DNA from: an uncultured beta proteobacterium
Lineage (GTDB): Bacteria; Pseudomonadota; Gammaproteobacteria; Burkholderiales; Burkholderiaceae_C
Assembly (NCBI GenBank): GCA_903914175.1
Contig: CAIWNX010000257.1
Span: 1-47,552 of the forward strand
Direction: 5' to 3'
Length of the DNA stretch: 47,552 nucleotides
Below are positions 42,771 to 47,552 of this stretch, piece by piece (position 1 is the first letter of the stretch; each line of letters opens with the position of its first letter). Made by a program: the position numbers and the translations under genes. The notes under the pieces are model-generated. The model worked only from the letters and a program-made list of their open reading frames with translations. It did not search any database and was not told the origin of the DNA.

Positions 42771-44021
42771 CTAGAGGGCGAAGGGCTTGGCGTTGCGCCC
42801 CATCATTTCGCGCCCGCGCACCTCGGTCCAGAACATCCAGATCAGCGAGACCCAGACCACGCCGTACATCAGCATGAAGGCGCTGGAGCGGATGCCGGTC
42901 AGGTCCATCAGACCGCCGAACATGATGGGCAGCACAAAACCGCCCAGGCCACCGGCCAGACCGACGATGCCGCTGATGGTGCCGATGTTGTGGGGATAGT
43001 CGTCGCTGATGTACTTGAAGACGCTGGCCTTGCCGAAGGCAAACGCAATGCCCAGGATGAACATCAGGGCCGTGAACAGGTAGACGTTCAAACCAATGTG
43101 AAAAGTCTTCGGACCGTTGACGGTGGCAACAGTGAAATCAAACTGCGGATAACTCAGCAGAAACAAACAGACCCAGCTCACCCACAGCACCCACCAGGTC
43201 ACGCTGTGCGCGCCCCATTTGTCCGACATCCAGCCACCCACCGCGCGCAGCACACCACCGGGCAGGCTGAAGCACGCGGCCAGCAGCGCAGCCGAGCGGA
43301 TATCGAGACCGAACTCGCCAACGTAGTACTGCACCATCCAGAGCGAGAGCGCCACGTAGCCGCCAAACACGATGCTGTAGTACTGGCAGTACTTGAGCAC
43401 CCTCGGGTCCTTCAGCGCCTTGAGCTGGTCGCTGAACTTCACGTGGCTGGGAACAAGGTGCGCCGGGTCGCTGTGGCTGAAGAACCAGAACAGGATCACG
43501 GTGGCCAGCATGATGGCGGCATAGACCTGCGGCACCAGGGTCCAGCCAAAGGCCACCACCAGTGCCGGTGCGAGAAATTTGTTGACCGCTGCGCCCGAGT
43601 TGCCGGCGCCGTAAATGCCCATCGCAAAGCCTTGCTGGCTGCGCGGAAACCAGCGCGCCACATAAGGCGTGCCGACCGAGAACGAGCCACCAGCCAGACC
43701 AACGAAGAGACCGATCAGCAGGAAGTGCCAGTAAGCCGTGGCGTAGCTCATGAGCCAGATGGCAGGGACCGTGGAGGCCATCAGCAGCGCCATGACGATG
43801 CGGCCGCCGTACTTGTCGGTCCAGATGCCCAGTGGCACGCGGATCAGCGAACCGGTCAGCACCGGCATCGCCGTCAGCAAGCCGAATTCGGTGGCGTTGA
43901 GGCCCAGCGTTTTCTTGATCGGGATGCCGATCACGCCAAACATCATCCAGACCATGAAGCACACCGTAAAGGCGAGTGTGCTGACCATCAGCACCGAGAG
44001 TGCCTGCCCTTTTTTCGTCAT
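42771..44021 (-). CDS. narK1: Nitrate transporter, NarK1-type MFS (nitrate/proton symporter class)
   Basis: A 416-residue, 12-helix MFS protein. The NNP motifs are GLAGGSFSVGTPYVARWFP in helix 5 and FAFGKASVFKYISDDYPHNI in helix 10-11, with the nitrate-binding arginine in GSLIRVPLGIWTDKYGG and GVLRAVGGWMSDKWG. Type I NarK proteins bring in nitrate with protons to start respiration before nitrite builds up. AGGAG lies 8 nt ahead of ATG 44021. As first gene of the cluster it should follow the main nar promoter; a 22-bp palindrome is centred about 120 bp upstream. Confidence 0.94.
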   Translation of the reverse strand: MTKKGQALSVLMVSTLAFTVCFMVWMMFGVIGIPIKKTLGLNATEFGLLTAMPVLTGSLIRVPLGIWTDKYGGRIVMALLMASTVPAIWLMSYATAYWHFLLIGLFVGLAGGSFSVGTPYVARWFPRSQQGFAMGIYGAGNSGAAVNKFLAPALVVAFGWTLVPQVYAAIMLATVILFWFFSHSDPAHLVPSHVKFSDQLKALKDPRVLKYCQYYSIVFGGYVALSLWMVQYYVGEFGLDIRSAALLAACFSLPGGVLRAVGGWMSDKWGAHSVTWWVLWVSWVCLFLLSYPQFDFTVATVNGPKTFHIGLNVYLFTALMFILGIAFAFGKASVFKYISDDYPHNIGTISGIVGLAGGLGGFVLPIMFGGLMDLTGIRSSAFMLMYGVVWVSLIWMFWTEVRGREMMGRNAKPFAL

Positions 44022-44131
44022 GTCAAAGACTCCTGTTGTCCATGCAATGACTGTAGGCAGCGGCGCTTCTGTGCGCTATCCCTCTGAAGGATCGGAAAAC
44101 AAACTCAATGGAACTACCGGGCGCAGGCGGC

Positions 44132-44153
44132 CCATAGTTCGGAAGAACTATGG
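44132..44153. promoter_or_regulatory. 22-bp palindromic operator candidate upstream of the nar cluster
   Basis: CCATAGTTC (44132-44140) and GAACTATGG (44145-44153) are perfect inverted repeats around a 4-bp centre. On the minus strand the inner 16 bp read as TAGTTCT-TC-CGAACTA, a 7-2-7 layout like the NarL consensus TACYYMT-NN-AKRRGTA but with G/C exchanged at position 3 of each half. It lies 111-132 bp upstream of the narK1 start. The NarL assignment is inferred. Confidence 0.5.
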
Positions 44154-44170
44154 CGCTTCATATTCCCGCT

Positions 44171-44305
44171 TGTCATCCCGCCCCCCCGATGTGTCATCCC
44201 ATCCCCCGAGGTGTCATCCCGGACCCCCAGTTGTCATCCCGGACCTGATCCGGGATCCAGTGCGATGCGTACCCTGGATTGCGGGTCGGCGCCCGCAATG
44301 ACAAA
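44171..44305. repeat. REP-like repeats with tandem TGTCATCCC half-units, locus 3
   Basis: TGTCATCCC occurs four times, at 44171, 44192, 44212 and 44232 (periods 21, 20, 20 bp), with C-rich filler between. The last copy opens a full palindromic unit (CGGACCTGATCCGG) followed by the variant TGGATTGCGGGT and GCCCGCAATGACAA. It begins 1-2 nt beyond the stop of the leftward membrane-protein gene and separates that operon from the nar promoter. Confidence 0.85.
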
Positions 44306-44306
44306 C

Positions 44307-44705
44307 TCAGCTGGTCATGCCCGGCTGAAACAAAAGCGTGAGCAGCAGCAGGAGCGCGTAGAAAGCAATCTCGATGGTTTCGGTGATCGGCTGAATCCGG
44401 CGCCAGGCGCCGTAAACGTGCACCGCAATCATGCTGATGGAGACGAAGTAGAGCACTTCAAAGATGGCTTGCTGGCGGTGCACGTCAAACGCGCCCAGGA
44501 AACCCATGATGTCAACGCCGACCACGAAGGCGCCCAGGCAGCGGCCAAAATAAACCGTCAGGTCCGTGTCCGCTGGTAGGGTCCAGCGCATCAGGCGCGC
44601 CCATGTCAGCGGCACCAGCAGCAGCGGCAGCGCAAAGAACAGGGTGGTCAGGGTGGCCAGAATCAGCAGGTAGAGCTGGCTGTGTGATGCATACATTCCA
44701 ATCAT
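44307..44705 (-). CDS. Small membrane protein of unknown function, last gene of the NitT/TauT ABC operon
   Basis: A 132-residue hydrophobic protein with four predicted membrane helices (LYLLILATLTTLFFALPLLL; LGAFVVGVDIMGFLGAF; FEVLYFVSISMIAVHVYGAW; TIEIAFYALLLLLTLLF). I do not recognise a family. AAGGAG just before ATG 44705 shows that it is translated, and it starts 19 nt after the stop of the ABC ATPase gene, so it belongs to that operon. Charged or polar residues inside the membrane part (FGRCLGAF, GVDIMGF, FDVHRQQ) may matter. A transporter accessory subunit or a product-handling protein are both possible; no function is claimed. Confidence 0.8.
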   Translation of the reverse strand: MIGMYASHSQLYLLILATLTTLFFALPLLLVPLTWARLMRWTLPADTDLTVYFGRCLGAFVVGVDIMGFLGAFDVHRQQAIFEVLYFVSISMIAVHVYGAWRRIQPITETIEIAFYALLLLLTLLFQPGMTS

Positions 44706-44724
44706 GCGCTACTCCTTGTGTGTT

Positions 44725-45483
44725 TTACTGGTTCGCTGCGATCTGCCCGCCCAGTAGTTGCGGGTGTTGCTTGAGCAGTGCTTCGTGCACGCTTTGAACC
44801 GACGCGTCCTCGATGCTGCGCGGATGCGCCAGATCAATCGCCAGGTCCAGGATGACGCGCGACGGTTGGCCCGACAGAAACAGGATGCGGTCGGCCAGGC
44901 TGATGGCTTCGCGCAGGCTGTGGGTGACAAACAGCACGGTCGGGCGTGTGCGCTGCCACAGTTCCTGCAACAGGAGTCGGAGTTGCTGGGCAGTGGGCGC
45001 ATCGAGCGACTGAAACGGTTCATCCATCAGCAGCAGACTGGGTTCGATGATGAAAGCGCGCAACAACGCCACGCGGCGCTGCATGCCGCCCGAGAGTTGC
45101 CCGGGGAACATCGCGGCGCAACCGGTCAGACCAACCTGGGCCAACAGAGCCGGCACCGGTGTGGCGGGACGGCTGCGCTGTTGCGGTGTCAGCACCAGTT
45201 CCAGGTTTTGCTGCACCGTCAGCCACGGCAGCAGGCGCGGTTCCTGAAACATGAAACTGGTGCGGGGGTTGGCGCGGCGTTCCTCTGCGGTGTGGAAGTG
45301 AATGCTGCCGTCCATCTCCTGATCAAGACCGGCGATCAGATTGAGCAGGGTCGTTTTGCCGGCACCGGACGGGCCGACGATGGCGACGAACTCACCAGGC
45401 TGGGCGCTAAAGCGCAACTGCTTGATCGCGCAGCAACCGTTGGCGTAGGTTTTTTTGCGGATGTCGACGCTCAGAATCGTCAT
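44725..45483 (-). CDS. NitT/TauT-type ABC transporter ATP-binding protein
   Basis: A 252-residue ABC ATPase. Walker A is GPSGAGKTT (about 37-45), Q-loop FMFQEPRLLPWLTV, signature LSGGMQRRVALLRA, Walker B LLLMDEP and switch His FVTHSLREAI. The form RLLPWLTV after the Q-loop is typical of the nitrate/sulfonate/taurine (SsuB/TauB) branch. The start ATG 45483 overlaps the permease stop as ATGA; the frame stays open further upstream, but only across the permease gene. Cytoplasmic motor for the adjacent permease and binding protein. Confidence 0.95.
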   Translation of the reverse strand: MTILSVDIRKKTYANGCCAIKQLRFSAQPGEFVAIVGPSGAGKTTLLNLIAGLDQEMDGSIHFHTAEERRANPRTSFMFQEPRLLPWLTVQQNLELVLTPQQRSRPATPVPALLAQVGLTGCAAMFPGQLSGGMQRRVALLRAFIIEPSLLLMDEPFQSLDAPTAQQLRLLLQELWQRTRPTVLFVTHSLREAISLADRILFLSGQPSRVILDLAIDLAHPRSIEDASVQSVHEALLKQHPQLLGGQIAANQ

Positions 45484-46253
45484 ACGCGCCACCGGTTCAG
45501 GTGCCGCTCCAAAGGACGCAGCAGCAGCGCCTCGACGCCGAAGATCACCAGCGAGAAAGCCAGCGTGTAGGCCAGGATGCCGGTGATGTCGAAGAAGTGG
45601 AAGTAATTTCCAATCTGGAAACCCACACCATTGCTGCGCCCGAGCAACTCCACCACCAGCACAATCTTCCAGATGATGGACAGGCCGTTGCGCGCCGAGC
45701 CGAACAGATAGGGCGTGAGTTGCGGCAAATAGACCTGCAAGAAGGTGTCGCGCCGCGACAACCGGTAGACGCGCGCCACCTGCAGCAGTTTCTTGTCCAC
45801 CGCGCGTGCGCCTTCGCGCAGGCTGATCGCCACCATCGGAATCTTGTTTACGGTCACCGCGATCACGGCCGCGGTTTCGGTCAGGCCAAACCAGATGTAG
45901 CACAGGATGATGGTGACCAACGCCGGAATGTTGAGCGCCAGGATCAGGAAGGCATCGAGCAAACGGTCCCAACTGTCCGAGTGACCCATCAGGATGCCCA
46001 GTGCCACCCCCAGCAGCATGGCCGCACAGAAGCTCAGCCCAACCCGGCCCAGCGTTACGCCCAGATGCAGCAACAAATCGCCGCTGTGCAGTTCCTGCCA
46101 CATGACAGTCAGAACCGCGCTGGGCGGCGGCAGGGTCTTGCTCTGCAGTGCGATGGCCAGCACTTGCCAGGCGCACAAAGCGAGCAGGATCGGCAGGATG
46201 CGTGCCCAGCGCCCTTGCGCAAAAAGAGAACCGAATTTCAGGATGTTTTGCAT
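45480..46253 (-). CDS. NitT/TauT-type ABC transporter permease
   Basis: A 257-residue BPD_transp_1 permease with six helices. The EAA-type loop that meets the ATPase is REGARAVDKKLLQVARVYRL followed by TFLQVYLPQLTPYLF. The N-terminal WARILPILLALCAWQVLAIA and PPPSAVLTVMWQEL are typical of SsuC/TauC proteins. ATG 46253 lies 16 nt inside the end of the binding-protein gene, and the stop overlaps the ATPase start, so the three transporter genes are tightly coupled. Confidence 0.95.
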   Translation of the reverse strand: MQNILKFGSLFAQGRWARILPILLALCAWQVLAIALQSKTLPPPSAVLTVMWQELHSGDLLLHLGVTLGRVGLSFCAAMLLGVALGILMGHSDSWDRLLDAFLILALNIPALVTIILCYIWFGLTETAAVIAVTVNKIPMVAISLREGARAVDKKLLQVARVYRLSRRDTFLQVYLPQLTPYLFGSARNGLSIIWKIVLVVELLGRSNGVGFQIGNYFHFFDITGILAYTLAFSLVIFGVEALLLRPLERHLNRWRV

Positions 46254-47251
46254 GCCGGAAGTGCGTAGCCGCTCCAGAAGGTGCCGGGGCTCAGGGTTCG
46301 CGATTTGCCAACCAGTTTTTCGCCGCCGGTTTCAGACAGGATCTTGAAAGTGGCGTTCACCGCTGCCATGCTGTTTTGGTCACTGCAGGTCGGAATGCCA
46401 GCGCGGAAATTGGCGCGCAGAAGTTTGAACACGGCCTCGTTTTCGGCGCGCATTTTCGCGCGCAGCGGCTCCCAGGCGGCATCGGCGCTGGCCAGAATCG
46501 CCTTGGCTTCATAAGAGGCCGCCATGAAGTTTTTCACCGCAGCGCTGTTGGCGTTGGCCCAGTCTTCGCGGAACACCCAGCCCAGCAGCGGCACCGGTTT
46601 CTCGATGCCCAGCCCCTTGAGAATTTGCGGCATATCGATCAGGGCGTGCATGCCCAGCACCTCCAGACGCGCTGCGTAGTTCCAGTGATTCAGCGCGGCA
46701 TCAACCTGCCCACGCATGGCCAGTTCATTGAGCAGGGGCGGCGCGGCATAGGTTGGCTGCGCAAACTGGGTCAGGTCGACGCCATGTTTGCGCTGCGCAT
46801 ACGCGCGCAGCAAGAGCCAGGCCTTGTCGGACGGACCACCGGCGATGCCGAGCTTTTTGTCCTTCAGGTCAGTCAGTTGCCGGATGCCGCTATCGGCCTT
46901 GACCATGACCGCGCCGACCGTGTCTGAAAATGGCACGAAGCTGTACAGATTCGATTCGGCGCGCTGGCGGCTGACCCAGATCCAGTCTGTCACCACCATG
47001 TCCACCGCGCCGCCTTGCAACGCGATGGTCGAAGCATCGCCCGATGCCAGAGGAACGATCTTCAGATCAATGCCGTGCTTCTTGGCCAGTTCGCGGCTTT
47101 GAATCAGCTCAAGTTCCCAACTTACCGTGCCGAATTCGAGCACGCCCACGCGCAGCGGGGTCAGGGGCTTATCGGTTGCACTGTGTGCGCTCAGGGCCAG
47201 CAGCGATAACAGCAGAGTGCTCAGGATGCGTTGCAGAAAGGAAGTGGGCAT
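46238..47251 (-). CDS. NitT/TauT-type periplasmic substrate-binding protein
   Basis: A 337-residue exported binding protein of the nitrate/sulfonate/taurine superfamily. From ATG 47251 a clear signal peptide (LSTLLLSLLALSAHSA) precedes the mature domain; 28 more codons are open upstream but would bury that signal. Domain features are LRVGVLEFGTVSWELELI, VDMVVTDWIWVSRQRA, KLGIAGGPSDKAWLLLRAY and GQVDAALNHWNYAARLEVLG. Two cysteines near the end (IPTCSDQ and LPACKTS) could form a disulfide. The ligand cannot be read; closeness to nar genes suggests nitrate, but an unusual organic substrate linked to the ABC-2 system upstream is as likely. Confidence 0.92.
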   Translation of the reverse strand: MPTSFLQRILSTLLLSLLALSAHSATDKPLTPLRVGVLEFGTVSWELELIQSRELAKKHGIDLKIVPLASGDASTIALQGGAVDMVVTDWIWVSRQRAESNLYSFVPFSDTVGAVMVKADSGIRQLTDLKDKKLGIAGGPSDKAWLLLRAYAQRKHGVDLTQFAQPTYAAPPLLNELAMRGQVDAALNHWNYAARLEVLGMHALIDMPQILKGLGIEKPVPLLGWVFREDWANANSAAVKNFMAASYEAKAILASADAAWEPLRAKMRAENEAVFKLLRANFRAGIPTCSDQNSMAAVNATFKILSETGGEKLVGKSRTLSPGTFWSGYALPACKTS

Positions 47252-47285
47252 GGCGTGGGTCCGGGGAAATGTGGCGGGCTGCGGC

Positions 47286-47552
47286 TCAGCCTGATTTGAC
47301 CAAGCCGCGCTGCGGGTCGTAGCCGATGGCAGCAATCAGGTAGAAGACCACGGCGCTGACCGCAACCACGGCCAGCGAGCTCGCCTCGATCTGGCCGTAC
47401 AGCGCAAAGCGCAGGGCTTCGATCGCATGGGTGAACGGATTGAAGCGGGTCAGCAGGTAAATCCACTGGGCGCCGGACTCCTCCATCTTCCACAGCGGGT
47501 AGAGCGCGGTCGAGAGAAAGAACATCGGGAAGATCACGAAGTTCATGGTGCC
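47286..47552 (-). CDS. ABC-2 type transporter permease, C-terminal fragment (continues beyond window)
   Basis: The last 89 codons of an ABC-2 membrane subunit; the frame enters from the right edge, so the ATG at 47546 is probably internal. MNFVIFPMFFLSTALYPLW, then YLLTRFNPFTHAIEALRFALYG and a closing helix (SLAVVAVSAVVFYLIAAIGY) are the conserved NodJ/DrrB-type C-terminal end. It stops 34 nt before the binding-protein start, so it is probably in the same leftward operon. Permeases of this kind occur beside PQQ-dependent alcohol dehydrogenases (ped/exa clusters); whether that is so here depends on sequence outside the window. Confidence 0.88.
   Translation of the reverse strand, partial: GTMNFVIFPMFFLSTALYPLWKMEESGAQWIYLLTRFNPFTHAIEALRFALYGQIEASSLAVVAVSAVVFYLIAAIGYDPQRGLVKSG

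Noticed and set aside
44171-44240. Regularly spaced TGTCATCCC repeats that could suggest a small CRISPR array
   Set aside because: Repeats of 9 bp with 11-12 bp C-rich filler are too short for CRISPR repeats and spacers, no cas gene is near, and the last copy continues into the REP palindrome found at other loci.

Overview
The window reads as a stretch of GC-rich chromosome from a betaproteobacterium, most likely a Burkholderiales/Comamonadaceae-type facultative denitrifier. This rests on gene content (respiratory narGHJI with two separate NarK transporters and a class II ribonucleotide reductase), protein style and the intergenic repeats. No rRNA, tRNA, phage, insertion sequence or CRISPR array was seen, so taxonomy below that level is an inference.

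Left part (1-6782): an RND efflux permease (cut by the left edge) and its lipoprotein adaptor run leftwards. Back to back with them is a rightward operon headed by a clear TPP (THI-box) riboswitch: TonB-dependent outer-membrane receptor, PnuC/PnuT-type inner-membrane carrier, and a NadR-like P-loop kinase joined to the carrier by an ATGA overlap. Together they look like a thiamine uptake-and-trapping system. The shared promoter region holds a perfect 15-bp inverted repeat whose two arms each carry a -35-like hexamer for one of the divergent units.

Middle part (6766-30100) holds mostly single genes and small sets. These are a patatin-type outer-membrane phospholipase; a LysR regulator divergent from DoxX and a YgiD-type extradiol dioxygenase; an acetyl-CoA hydrolase/CoA-transferase; a glycine-zipper envelope protein; an EamA exporter; an isoaspartyl peptidase; and a membrane diguanylate cyclase fused to a bacteriohemerythrin. 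They continue with a 4HBT thioesterase, a membrane-anchored penicillin/AHL-acylase-like Ntn hydrolase, a PuuA-like glutamine synthetase homologue, a nucleotide run (BMP-type binding protein, guanine deaminase, dCTP deaminase), an RhlE-like helicase, ApaH, a CorC/HlyC-type protein, a DUF218 protein and a universal stress protein.

Right part (30115-44021) is for anaerobic life. It has nrdJ (adenosylcobalamin RNR) with two NrdR-like boxes 32 bp apart in its promoter region, then a leftward nitrate respiration cluster narK1-narK2-narG-narH-narJ-narI-parvulin isomerase. The catalytic residues of NarG align with E. coli numbering. A 22-bp palindrome with NarL-like geometry lies upstream of narK1. 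The end of the window (44307-47552) holds a leftward NitT/TauT-type ABC transporter operon with a small membrane protein, preceded by a cut ABC-2 type permease.

Two families of dispersed palindromic repeats sit just after stop codons: GTCATCCCGG-type REP/BIME elements (three loci) and a ~95-bp long-hairpin element (two loci).
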